Virus record (IMG/VR): IMGVR_UViG_3300008114_000020
Span: 1-64,000 of that record
Direction: 5' to 3' (one strand)
Length of the DNA: 64,000 bases
Origin: a virus
How positions within the stretch are numbered: the first letter of the stretch is position 1; each line of letters opens with the position of its first letter. Positions 37,207 to 44,209 of the stretch are shown here, piece by piece. The translations under genes and the position numbers were made by a program. Below the pieces are notes generated by a model, which was not told where the DNA came from, made no database searches, and worked only from the letters and a program-made list of their open reading frames with translations.

Positions 37207-37413
37207 TTAGAACCTTTGAGGTTGTGGTTTCTTTTTACTCTTGATGTAATTTTTGATGTCCTCAAACAAAATGATAAAGAACATACCAATACCCATACAA
37301 GAAAATAAGAACATACCCATTTGATTGTCTACGGGAATATCCCAAGTTAATGATACCCACATTGAGTAAACAATGAACCCGATGATTGCGATGTAAGGAA
37401 ATAACTTTTTCAT
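37207..37413 (-). CDS. Small membrane protein, 68 aa
   Basis: Two membrane helices (YIAIIGFIVYSMWVSL; GMFLFSCMGIGMFFIILF) and a basic C-terminus (K-S-K-K-K-P-Q-P). Probably in the inner membrane; role unknown. Confidence 0.65.
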   Translation of the reverse strand: MKKLFPYIAIIGFIVYSMWVSLTWDIPVDNQMGMFLFSCMGIGMFFIILFEDIKNYIKSKKKPQPQRF

Positions 37414-37442
37414 AATTGTTTCTTTTGTTTGGTTTAACGATA

Positions 37443-37499
37443 CAAATATAATATAAGTTTCAATATAAACAACATTTTTTTATATCTATTTTGCCAACT
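37443..37499 (-). promoter_or_regulatory. Host-type promoter with upstream element
   Basis: AGTTGGC (37493-37499), 19 bases, GTTG (37470-37473, weak), 19 bases, TATATTTG (37443-37450) on the - strand. Confidence 0.65.
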
Positions 37500-37511
37500 T
37501 GATAACACCAA

Positions 37512-37637
37512 CAACTTCTCCTTCGAGCAACAGCGCATGGTTGGAAATTAGATTGGCGGTTTTAGCAACACCTAAAGCATTTAGCAACTTCTCCTTCGAG
37601 CAATTGCGCATGAGGGAAATTAGATTGGCGGTTTTAG
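37512..37637. repeat. Two direct repeats of about 54 bases
   Basis: The block from CAACTTCTCCTTCGAGCAA to GATTGGCGGTTTTAG occurs at 37512-37565 and 37585-37637 with a few differences. Both end in a GATTGGC variant of the common element. A 62-codon - strand frame through the repeats exists but looks non-coding. The rest of the gap 37414-37840 holds further GCCAAAC elements at 37666-37672 and 37742-37748. Confidence 0.65.
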
Positions 37638-37790
37638 TCCGTGTCGGCGCATTTGCAACAAACTCGCCAAACAATATCTAACAGCGCAGCCCGGGTGAAA
37701 TTCTGTTCCCAAATTTTTTCTTACTTTTTTTATTCGTTCCCGCCAAACAACATTCCCGATGGTTCACGGGGTTCGGAAAATTTCACACAC

Positions 37791-37820
37791 AAAAAAAGGG
37801 GATACTTTCGTACCCCCTTC
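37791..37820 (-). terminator. Rho-independent terminator
   Basis: GGGGGTACGAAAGTATCCCC hairpin with T7 on the - strand after 37841-38404. Confidence 0.85.
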
Positions 37821-37840
37821 GGTTTTTCTTTCGGTGTGTG

Positions 37841-38404
37841 TTACTCCTTTACAATTTCGTACCTATCTCCGTTTACCGAAATTTCAAGTACATTGTCAAG
37901 GTCGGGTGTTATCGGTTTAACCTCTCTATCCAAACCTTGTTTTTCGTTACTACTCTTTCTATCACTTATCCACTTTTCAAACAATGTTTTGTCTATTGAG
38001 TTACCACGAAATTCGTACTCCGTTGTTCCTTTGATTTCGGGAAACCACTCTACCATAAGGTAGGTTTTTGTTTCGGTGTCGGTGTCAGTCAGTAATGATT
38101 TACTGATATGTTTTTTACCCGTTGGACTTTCAACCTTAAAGGTGTTCGGGTCTTTACCCTCTTTCATAAGGTTGTTGTGTACCCTCTTTTCGTAGTCAGT
38201 TACCAAACGATAAGTTTTAGATGATACCTTAAAGATTTCCTTATAGTAAGGGTTTAATTCTTTGGTGTCCTTTGTCTTTTGTAAAACTTCTTTGTAAAGG
38301 GTTTTCATTTTTACCCCTACAAAAGTGTTAGGACTTTTTTCCTCAATCTCTTTGATGATACTGATGATTTCGGACTTCGTTACTTTTTTGATTTCTTTGT
38401 TCAT
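37841..38404 (-). CDS. Basic hypothetical protein, 187 aa
   Basis: Start 38404 (M-N-K-E-I-K-K-V-T-K-S-E-I). A Lys-rich, largely helical protein with a beta-rich middle (T-K-T-Y-L-M-V-E-W-F). No family recognised. Confidence 0.6.
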   Translation of the reverse strand: MNKEIKKVTKSEIISIIKEIEEKSPNTFVGVKMKTLYKEVLQKTKDTKELNPYYKEIFKVSSKTYRLVTDYEKRVHNNLMKEGKDPNTFKVESPTGKKHISKSLLTDTDTETKTYLMVEWFPEIKGTTEYEFRGNSIDKTLFEKWISDRKSSNEKQGLDREVKPITPDLDNVLEISVNGDRYEIVKE

Positions 38405-38434
38405 ACTTTTATTTTTTAGTTTGTTAGGAATACA

Positions 38435-38491
38435 CAAATATAAAACACTATTTCATATAAACAAAACTTTTTTTTATTTATTTCGCCAGAC
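38435..38491 (-). promoter_or_regulatory. Host-type promoter with upstream element
   Basis: GTCTGGC (38485-38491), 19 bases, TTTG (38462-38465), 19 bases, TATATTTG (38435-38442) on the - strand. Confidence 0.7.
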
Positions 38492-38532
38492 TACCACGAA
38501 CCCGATGACCACCTGTCGTCCGTATCCGAAAA

Positions 38533-38573
38533 TTGGTTGGCGAGTCGGTGCAATTATGGTCTATTCGCCAATC
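38533..38573. repeat. Intergenic dyad TTGGTTGGC…GCCAATC
   Basis: Arms at 38533-38541 and 38567-38573; preceded by CCTGTCGTCCGTATCC, which also precedes the dyads near 33611, 35429 and 36363. Confidence 0.6.
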
Positions 38574-38621
38574 AAATTTCCACCTGAACCATCTCCTCAA
38601 GTTCACACAAATCTTCTTGGA

Positions 38622-38654
38622 CAAAAAAAATCCCCACCTTTCGGTGAGGACTTT
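38622..38654 (-). terminator. Rho-independent terminator
   Basis: TCCTCACCGAAAGGTGGGGA hairpin with T8 on the - strand after 38666-38923. Confidence 0.85.
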
Positions 38655-38665
38655 CGGTGTGGTGT

Positions 38666-38923
38666 TTAATCTTCTTCACCCTCTTCAATTCCCGACATTA
38701 CAACTTCGGTCAAGTGATTAACAAAGGTTTCGTACAACTTGTAATCCAACATAACCTTTTGTCTTGTGTGTACAAGGGTTACGTTCTTTTCGTTTTTTTC
38801 ATCGTACAACTCATTTGTTAGGTCATTCGTGAAATCAGTACCATTCCACTCGTAGTCAATTTGGTTTGACAATAACTGGTCAATTTTACTTTTAACCAAG
38901 TTTTTAACTTTTTGTGTGTCCAT
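38666..38923 (-). CDS. Acidic hypothetical protein, 85 aa
   Basis: Start 38923 (M-D-T-Q-K-V-K-N-L-V-K-S-K-I). Helical, acidic C-terminus. The first gene of the - strand early block next to the divergent region. Confidence 0.6.
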   Translation of the reverse strand: MDTQKVKNLVKSKIDQLLSNQIDYEWNGTDFTNDLTNELYDEKNEKNVTLVHTRQKVMLDYKLYETFVNHLTEVVMSGIEEGEED

Positions 38924-38948
38924 ATTTTTATTAATTGGTTTGTGGGTA

Positions 38949-38979
38949 CAAAGATATAACAATTTTAAAATAATACAAG
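38949..38979 (-). promoter_or_regulatory. Host-type promoter
   Basis: CTTG (38976-38979, one mismatch), 19 bases, TATCTTTG (38949-38956) on the - strand; the rightmost promoter of the early block. Confidence 0.7.
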
Positions 38980-39055
38980 TGAAAGTTATTCACATCCTGA
39001 ATGTGGATTTTGACCACCCTGAACCTGACGACCCCCATCCCACAAATTGTTTGGC

Positions 39056-39299
39056 ATACCCCCTATACCTACCCCCTCCCCTCAAACCATACCCCCCTCC
39101 CTCCCGTATCCCCCCTTAATATAGGGTATTTTGGGTGTCTGTAGAGGGGGGACAATACCTTAACAGAAATTTTTCCGGAAAAAATCTGAAAAATCGGAAA
39201 GTACCCCCTTTTCTGAAAAAAAAATTTTGGGAAAAAATCTAAAAATCTGAAAAAAGGTCAAAAACCGTTTCTGGAATTTCCGGAAAATTTTTCAAAAAA
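39056..39299. other. Divergent control region, possible replication origin
   Basis: Between divergent genes (38923 and 39354) lies a strand-biased stretch: C-runs on the + strand at 39059-39115 (G-runs on the other strand), then repeated ATCTGAAAAA words and two CCGG palindromes, TTTTTCCGGAAAAA (39170-39183) and TTTCCGGAAA (39277-39286). No gene is seen. The features are those of an origin or a master control region, but no replication gene lies beside it. Confidence 0.4.
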
Positions 39300-39331
39300 T
39301 TTGGAATATTCAAAAAGATATCATAACTTCG
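39300..39331 (+). promoter_or_regulatory. Host-type promoter of the archaemetzincin gene
   Basis: TTTG (39300-39303), 20 bases, TAACTTCG (39324-39331); the second box has one mismatch. AAGGAAAG precedes the ATG. Confidence 0.6.
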
Positions 39332-39353
39332 TATCAACATAAGGAAAGAAGTC

Positions 39354-39971
39354 ATGAAAAAAGTTTTTTATTTATTACCACTTTTGGTATTGGGAACAAT
39401 CGGAGCGGTACTTTCATTTACCACCAAAGGTCAAACAATCGTTCAACAGATAAAACCAAATAAGGTTATCTACATACAACCAATGGGTGATGTGAAACAA
39501 GAGTATTTGGAATTGGTAGAAAAGACCGTGGAATCTTTTTATGGTTTTGAATGTATTGTAAATCCTAAGGACCCTTTAACCAATAATCTTTTGGCCGAAA
39601 GTAAAACAAGGTATTCTGCCAATAAGATACTAAGACAATATAGAGGGAAAGATAACTATCTAATTTTAACCGAGAAGGATATTGCAACACCAAGTCGTGG
39701 ATATCCTGAATGGGGTGTGTTAGGATTGGGTTACAGACCTGGTAGTGTATGTGTGGTATCAACGTTCAGAATGAAACGTAATGTTAGTGTGGATGTAATT
39801 AAGGAGAGAATAAAAAAAGTGTCCATACATGAAGTTGGACACAATTTAGGTTTGGACCACTGTACAAATCATCCTGAATGTTTAATGAATGATGCCAATG
39901 GTACAATCAAACAAGTTGATAGAGAAAAGATGTGGTTGTGTGATAGATGTAAACAGATTATTGGTATGTAA
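39354..39971 (+). CDS. Archaemetzincin-type zinc protease with signal peptide
   Basis: The 205-residue protein begins with a signal peptide or anchor (M-K-K-V-F-Y-L-L-P-L-L-V-L-G-T-I-G-A). The catalytic motif H159-E-V-G-H163-N-L-G-L-D-H169-C170 with C176-L-M, C196 and C199 matches the archaemetzincin family, in which four Cys bind a structural zinc. It would act in the periplasm or outside the cell. It has a host-type promoter and diverges from the early block. Confidence 0.85.
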   Translation: MKKVFYLLPLLVLGTIGAVLSFTTKGQTIVQQIKPNKVIYIQPMGDVKQEYLELVEKTVESFYGFECIVNPKDPLTNNLLAESKTRYSANKILRQYRGKDNYLILTEKDIATPSRGYPEWGVLGLGYRPGSVCVVSTFRMKRNVSVDVIKERIKKVSIHEVGHNLGLDHCTNHPECLMNDANGTIKQVDREKMWLCDRCKQIIGM

Positions 39972-39973
39972 CC

Positions 39974-41557
39974 TTAGGTTGATACCATCTGAATTTTATA
40001 TGTCCTTGCAATCTGTTCGTAATTGTTCTTATTGATATTTTTAAAGACCGACCTCTTATATACAACTTTGTTGGTTTGACTATCTCGGATTGGTCCTTGG
40101 AAATTCCAAACAATTAAATCTTTTTTAGTGGTTGGGTCTTCTATGGTCATACCAACTTCTCCGTCTATATAACTAAGACCTTTAACACGGAATTGCATTA
40201 CCATATCATCCTCAACATTTGCTTCGGCTTTAAAGTTTGATAGTACATTGGATAATACCTTTTTGATAGATTCACTAATAATACTTTCAGCCATGGTTGA
40301 AGTTTCATCATTTCCACTCAATTGTTGGGCTAACATCATAGGACTTTTACAAACTTCACCATCACCACCCAATTGTTCGAAATATGTTGGTGCGTTTTGA
40401 ACGAGATAACTTGTTCCTTTATCACCCATTGCAAATACTCTTGCACCTTTGGCTAATTTTTGAACCCTTGGGTCTTCAATGAATTTAGCGGGAACCCCAA
40501 CACATCCATAACTTTGATTCGCATTTGCGATTAATTTAATTGAGTTCAAATATTCTTTTGGTACCTTACCCGCAGATAAGTCGGCTTTTAATACGTTTCT
40601 TAAATCTTCACTGGCTGTTAGTCTCCCTTCAATATTGGGAATACCGTGAATCGCGGCAGCCATTTGTTTACCCCCTTGGTCTTTCAAATTGAATACATTT
40701 TTACCTTTACCAGTATATCCCGTATTACTACCTAAACTTGATATGTTATAAATGCCCTTTGCTAAAAAACGTTCTTTGTAGTGGTCAACAACAAAATAAG
40801 CAGCATCGGCTATACATATTTTTGATGACTCATCCCATCTTCTTCTTGAGTCTTTTACACAGGATTCTTTTGTTGTAAAATTACTTGCGGTACAAAGACG
40901 AGGAGACGCTTCTAATTTTTGACCTTTTGCGTCATCACCGGGTACCGGACTATTTTTACACCAATCCGCGTGAGTATAACTTTTACTATCTGATATTGAT
41001 TTTTGTTCATTAGCACCATCAACAACTTGGGTGTGAAGTACGTATTTACTACCTGTATCAAAAAGATATATCAAATTGTACTTTGGGTCGTAAACGAAAA
41101 ACGGTTTGTCGTTTAATTTTCTTTTTTCAATGTATGTTAATTCAGCATCGATTCTTGGGGTATAGTTATATTTTGTACCTACAGTTTCGGATTTCTTTTC
41201 CAATTCTGATTTTTGTTTATCAACTGGATTTACAACAATTGGTTTGGTTTGTAGATTGTCTTGATATCCAGCATAACCTCCTTGTTGACCAAGTCTACCC
41301 GTATTTAAACCCGTAAATTTCTTCACAGGTTCCACCGGTTTTGTTGAACCGAATACTTTTGTTTTGATTGCTTCTTTTCCCGTACCGGTGGCTAATCTAT
41401 ATGTTTTTTGGTTTTTTAATTTATAATAGTAGTTGTCACCATCTTTCATGTAATCGTACTTACCATCATAATTGGTGACATAGGTTTTCTGTTCGTTGAT
41501 AACTGATTCGACAATATTAACTAAATCCGACTCAGTGAGTCTTATTACTTTTCCCAT
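39974..41557 (-). CDS. L,D-transpeptidase-like protein with propeptide-like start
   Basis: The 527-residue protein opens with M-G-K-V-I-R-L-T-E-S-D-L … V-I-N-E, the shared N-terminal motif of the late proteins, ending in an I-N-E site. Residues 298-360 hold H304-G-I-P-N … S349-Y-G-C352-V-G, the YkuD catalytic pattern (H-G … S-x-G-C). A Cys-containing insert (near 200-250) and a C-terminal domain follow. It probably remodels peptidoglycan during entry or release. Late-type TATTTATA lies 12 bases upstream. Confidence 0.65.
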   Translation of the reverse strand: MGKVIRLTESDLVNIVESVINEQKTYVTNYDGKYDYMKDGDNYYYKLKNQKTYRLATGTGKEAIKTKVFGSTKPVEPVKKFTGLNTGRLGQQGGYAGYQDNLQTKPIVVNPVDKQKSELEKKSETVGTKYNYTPRIDAELTYIEKRKLNDKPFFVYDPKYNLIYLFDTGSKYVLHTQVVDGANEQKSISDSKSYTHADWCKNSPVPGDDAKGQKLEASPRLCTASNFTTKESCVKDSRRRWDESSKICIADAAYFVVDHYKERFLAKGIYNISSLGSNTGYTGKGKNVFNLKDQGGKQMAAAIHGIPNIEGRLTASEDLRNVLKADLSAGKVPKEYLNSIKLIANANQSYGCVGVPAKFIEDPRVQKLAKGARVFAMGDKGTSYLVQNAPTYFEQLGGDGEVCKSPMMLAQQLSGNDETSTMAESIISESIKKVLSNVLSNFKAEANVEDDMVMQFRVKGLSYIDGEVGMTIEDPTTKKDLIVWNFQGPIRDSQTNKVVYKRSVFKNINKNNYEQIARTYKIQMVST

Positions 41558-41569
41558 GTTTTTTTTCTA

Positions 41570-41577
41570 TATAAATA
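41570..41577 (-). promoter_or_regulatory. Late-type motif TATTTATA
   Basis: On the - strand, 12 bases before ATG 41557. Confidence 0.5.
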
Positions 41578-41639
41578 TTATAATCAGTCAGAAATTATGA
41601 ACCTCGTACGCCGGAACCGGGAATTTTCTTAAAACGTAA

Positions 41640-41647
41640 TATTTATT
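41640..41647 (+). promoter_or_regulatory. Late-type motif TATTTATT
   Basis: 16 bases before ATG 41664. Confidence 0.5.
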
Positions 41648-41663
41648 GGAAATAAAGATTAAT

Positions 41664-41942
41664 ATGAAAAAAAGTATAAAATTAACCGAAGCCGAATTGA
41701 TAAAGGTGATAAAAAAGGTTATTAAAGAATCGAATCTTTCTGAATCCATGTTACCAGGAACTTACGCCATGATGGCAGCAGAAGAAGCCGCATCTAAAGT
41801 TTCACAAATGTTAATGAACGAATATTCAAGATTTGCCGGACCTGAACAAAAAGGGTCTATTAAGAATATGTTTTTGAAAATGTTTTGTGAACGTCTTGAA
41901 AGTATCATCTTGAATAAAGATGAAGAAATGGGTCAAGATTAA
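41664..41942 (+). CDS. Small late protein with shared N-terminal motif, 92 aa
   Basis: Start 41664 gives M-K-K-S-I-K-L-T-E-A-E-L-I-K-V-I-K-K-V-I-K-E, a clear copy of the shared motif with an I-K-E site. The remaining 70 residues are helical (A-A-E-E-A-A-S-K-V-S-Q-M-L-M-N-E-Y). An internal head or scaffold-associated role is inferred. Confidence 0.65.
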   Translation: MKKSIKLTEAELIKVIKKVIKESNLSESMLPGTYAMMAAEEAASKVSQMLMNEYSRFAGPEQKGSIKNMFLKMFCERLESIILNKDEEMGQD

Positions 41943-41954
41943 AAAGAAATAATC

Positions 41955-42077
41955 ATGGCAAAGGCAAGAAAAGAACACCCCAAACCCAAAAGTAGAAAAT
42001 CAGTAAAAAAGACATCTCGTAGAATCGAAAAGAACAATGAGATGTTGAGAAAGATTTGGGAAGAAATGCGTAAATAA
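41955..42077 (+). CDS. 40-aa strongly basic peptide
   Basis: ATG 41955 to TAA 42075-42077. Sixteen of 40 residues are K, R or H (K-P-K-S-R-K-S-V-K-K-T-S-R-R), with a helical end. It may bind DNA inside the head. It sits between two genes carrying the shared late motif. Confidence 0.55.
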   Translation: MAKARKEHPKPKSRKSVKKTSRRIEKNNEMLRKIWEEMRK

Positions 42078-42092
42078 AAACTATTTGTAAAC

Positions 42093-42569
42093 ATGGGACA
42101 AAGAATTATCATATCAGAAGAAGATAAAAACCGTATAAAAGGTTTATACGAACAAACCAGTAGTAAACCATTTAATTTCTTCACATATAAGGACACCGTA
42201 CACAATATGATTGAATCCATGACATCTTTAATGGAAAACATTGAGAGGTCAAAACTGTGTCAATCATTGGACAATCAACTCCAACCGACTTTTGGTTTGG
42301 TGGACGATTTGGTTGCAAGAATGGCGGCAGATAATGGTATGAGTGAAGGTGAGTCTATTAAGTATGTTTACGATACTTGGAAACAACAAAAAACAGGTGG
42401 TATGCCACTTTTAATGAAACTAATTGGTGGTAACGTAAGTGTCTCAAAAGAAATGGTGGACAAATTATATGCCCACATTAGAACCAAACAAAACGGAGCG
42501 TTATTAACCTCCATCATATCGGACATATTTGGAAGTGCCGGTATTAAACAAATACCAATGTGTTCTTAA
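42093..42569 (+). CDS. Late protein with shared N-terminal motif, 158 aa
   Basis: M-G-Q-R-I-I-I-S-E-E-D-K-N-R-I-K-G-L-Y-E is nearly identical to the start of the next gene, while the rest differs, so only the leader is conserved. The body is helical with S-I-K-Y-V-Y-D-T-W near residue 90. TATTTGTA (42082-42089) is a weak late-motif match. Confidence 0.65.
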   Translation: MGQRIIISEEDKNRIKGLYEQTSSKPFNFFTYKDTVHNMIESMTSLMENIERSKLCQSLDNQLQPTFGLVDDLVARMAADNGMSEGESIKYVYDTWKQQKTGGMPLLMKLIGGNVSVSKEMVDKLYAHIRTKQNGALLTSIISDIFGSAGIKQIPMCS

Positions 42570-42571
42570 AA

Positions 42572-42579
42572 TATTTATA
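42572..42579 (+). promoter_or_regulatory. Late-type motif TATTTATA
   Basis: Only 3 bases before ATG 42583. Confidence 0.45.
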
Positions 42580-42582
42580 TAC

Positions 42583-43143
42583 ATGGGACAAAGAATTATC
42601 ATATCCGAAGGGGACAGAAAACACATAAGAGGTTTGTACGAACAACCAACTTCAACACCTGAAGAAAACACACCATTTTTAGAGTGGGCGGAAAACGCTG
42701 AGATTACACCATTTATTGCACCAAACCCATATAGTGGTGGTGATTTGAAATTAGGTGTACAAATTAAAAGTTCAACCGGTGAGGATTTATCTAAAATAAG
42801 TCAAACCGCAAACCAAAAGACAATCATAAACCTAATTGAAAGAATGGATATCATTACCGAAAACGGACAGGTTGTTCATACTTTCACAACCGAAGAACAA
42901 GATGGAAGTGGTAGTGGTTTATTTAATTTCTCAACGTTTAAACCCACATATGAAATAATCGATAACTCATTTGTTGTTTACACCACCATAAGTGAAAATT
43001 CTGAGGTGATTCAAAAACTTAAACAGTTTACAAATAAAACAAATAAATTCATTGTTACTGTTACCCCTCGTCTATCAAACGATTTATTAAAGACTGGTTC
43101 CAAATTATTCAAAACCAAGTCAAACATATTAATGGTAAACTAA
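42583..43143 (+). CDS. Late protein with shared N-terminal motif, 186 aa
   Basis: Start 42583 gives M-G-Q-R-I-I-I-S-E-G-D-R-K-H-I-R-G-L-Y-E, the twin of the previous gene's leader. The body is beta-rich with many Thr and Ser. A longer start at 42529 would overlap the upstream gene and lose the motif. Confidence 0.65.
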   Translation: MGQRIIISEGDRKHIRGLYEQPTSTPEENTPFLEWAENAEITPFIAPNPYSGGDLKLGVQIKSSTGEDLSKISQTANQKTIINLIERMDIITENGQVVHTFTTEEQDGSGSGLFNFSTFKPTYEIIDNSFVVYTTISENSEVIQKLKQFTNKTNKFIVTVTPRLSNDLLKTGSKLFKTKSNILMVN

Positions 43144-43151
43144 TATTTATA
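43144..43151 (+). promoter_or_regulatory. Late-type motif TATTTATA
   Basis: 18 bases before ATG 43170. Confidence 0.5.
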
Positions 43152-43169
43152 AAAAAACATTAAAAAATT

Positions 43170-43496
43170 ATGGCAAACAAAATTGAATTAATTGATTTAT
43201 TGACAAGACTATATGATTACATGGAAAATCGTGCGGATGCAGACGGTAGTTCAGAAGGGTATGTTGCAAACGAGGAAATGGGTTTAATGGGTGAAATTGA
43301 TGATATGTTACATGCGTTGGGTCAAAAAGGTTTTGGTAGTGATGTCAGAGCGTCCCTTGATTCAAAATACAAATTCGGTGGTTTCAGTTTAAATGAAAAC
43401 TCAAAAAACAGTAGTAAGAAAAAGGTTATTAAATTAAACGAATCAGAACTGATTAAGGTGATTAAAAAAGTTATTAAAGAAAACTCAAAAATATGA
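43170..43496 (+). CDS. Late protein with the shared motif at its C-terminus, 108 aa
   Basis: The first 75 residues form a helical domain (I-E-L-I-D-L-L-T-R-L-Y-D-Y). The last 25 residues are K-K-K-V-I-K-L-N-E-S-E-L-I-K-V-I-K-K-V-I-K-E, almost the same sequence that begins the protein at 41664. Finding the motif at the end shows it is a portable tag. The stop overlaps the next ATG by 4 bases. Confidence 0.65.
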   Translation: MANKIELIDLLTRLYDYMENRADADGSSEGYVANEEMGLMGEIDDMLHALGQKGFGSDVRASLDSKYKFGGFSLNENSKNSSKKKVIKLNESELIKVIKKVIKENSKI

Positions 43497-44155
43497 AACC
43501 AAAAACATTAAACGAAGAGATTAACCGTATTAAAAACATCATGGGTTTCATTAATGAATCCATGGATGAACCTACTGGTGAAACTCAAGAATTTAACGGT
43601 AAAACCTATCCAAGTCACCACGGTAGTCCCTTTGATAGAGGTAGTGCTGATAGTTGGTATAGCCGTGGAACCAACCCACATAAAAACCATCCTGAATATT
43701 CCGAAGATTTAACCCCCGAGGAAATCGATGCGTATTATGCTGGATTCTATTGGAATGAGAGACATGGTGACCATAAAGATTATGGTGATGATGACGATAG
43801 AATGAGAGATGATGATTTGGATGAATCTAATCATGAATTAAATGAAGATGAGGTAAACTATAATATTAATCGAGCTATCCAATGTTTCTTAAATAAGAAA
43901 GGTATTAAAGATGATGCCGGTCAACCACTAAAGATTGATGGTTCTATTGGTAGATTACCTAATTCAAAATCAGCTCAAGCCATTGCAAAATACCAAGAAA
44001 AACTTGGTGTTTATCCTGTGGATGGTGTTTGGGGTCCTGATACCATGGAAAAAATGCCACCGAAAGATTTGGCGATGTATAAAGATTGTAAATCTGAATA
44101 TGGTGACATATTCGATAAGGGTCTCCACATGTTGGGACTCGACGAAGAAAAATAA
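43493..44155 (+). CDS. Peptidoglycan-binding late protein, 220 aa
   Basis: The start M-K-P-K-T-L-N-E-E-I-N-R-I-K-N-I-M-G-F-I-N-E resembles the shared leader with an I-N-E site. An acidic, probably disordered middle follows. Residues 125-195 show the peptidoglycan-binding-type repeat (I-N-R-A-I-Q-C-F-L … I-A-K-Y-Q-E-K-L-G-V-Y-P-V-D-G-V-W-G-P-D-T). It may help the particle or an ejected protein bind the cell wall. Confidence 0.6.
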   Translation: MKPKTLNEEINRIKNIMGFINESMDEPTGETQEFNGKTYPSHHGSPFDRGSADSWYSRGTNPHKNHPEYSEDLTPEEIDAYYAGFYWNERHGDHKDYGDDDDRMRDDDLDESNHELNEDEVNYNINRAIQCFLNKKGIKDDAGQPLKIDGSIGRLPNSKSAQAIAKYQEKLGVYPVDGVWGPDTMEKMPPKDLAMYKDCKSEYGDIFDKGLHMLGLDEEK

Positions 44156-44161
44156 AATTGA

Positions 44162-44186
44162 AACCCTCCACTCGGAGGGTTTTTTA
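44162..44186 (+). terminator. Rho-independent terminator
   Basis: AACCCTCC-ACTC-GGAGGGTT hairpin followed by T6 on the + strand. Confidence 0.85.
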
Positions 44187-44196
44187 TTTGTAAAAC

Positions 44197-44204
44197 TATT
44201 TATG
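44197..44204 (+). promoter_or_regulatory. Late-type motif TATTTATG
   Basis: 5 bases before ATG 44210, just after the terminator; one mismatch to TATTTATA. Confidence 0.4.
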
Positions 44205-44209
44205 GTGAG

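Noticed and set aside
37486-37674. A 62-codon - strand frame containing two protein repeats (K-T-A-N-L-I-S)
   Set aside because: The protein repeat simply reflects the DNA duplication; the frame overlaps the element upstream of the 37413 promoter and has no promoter of its own.
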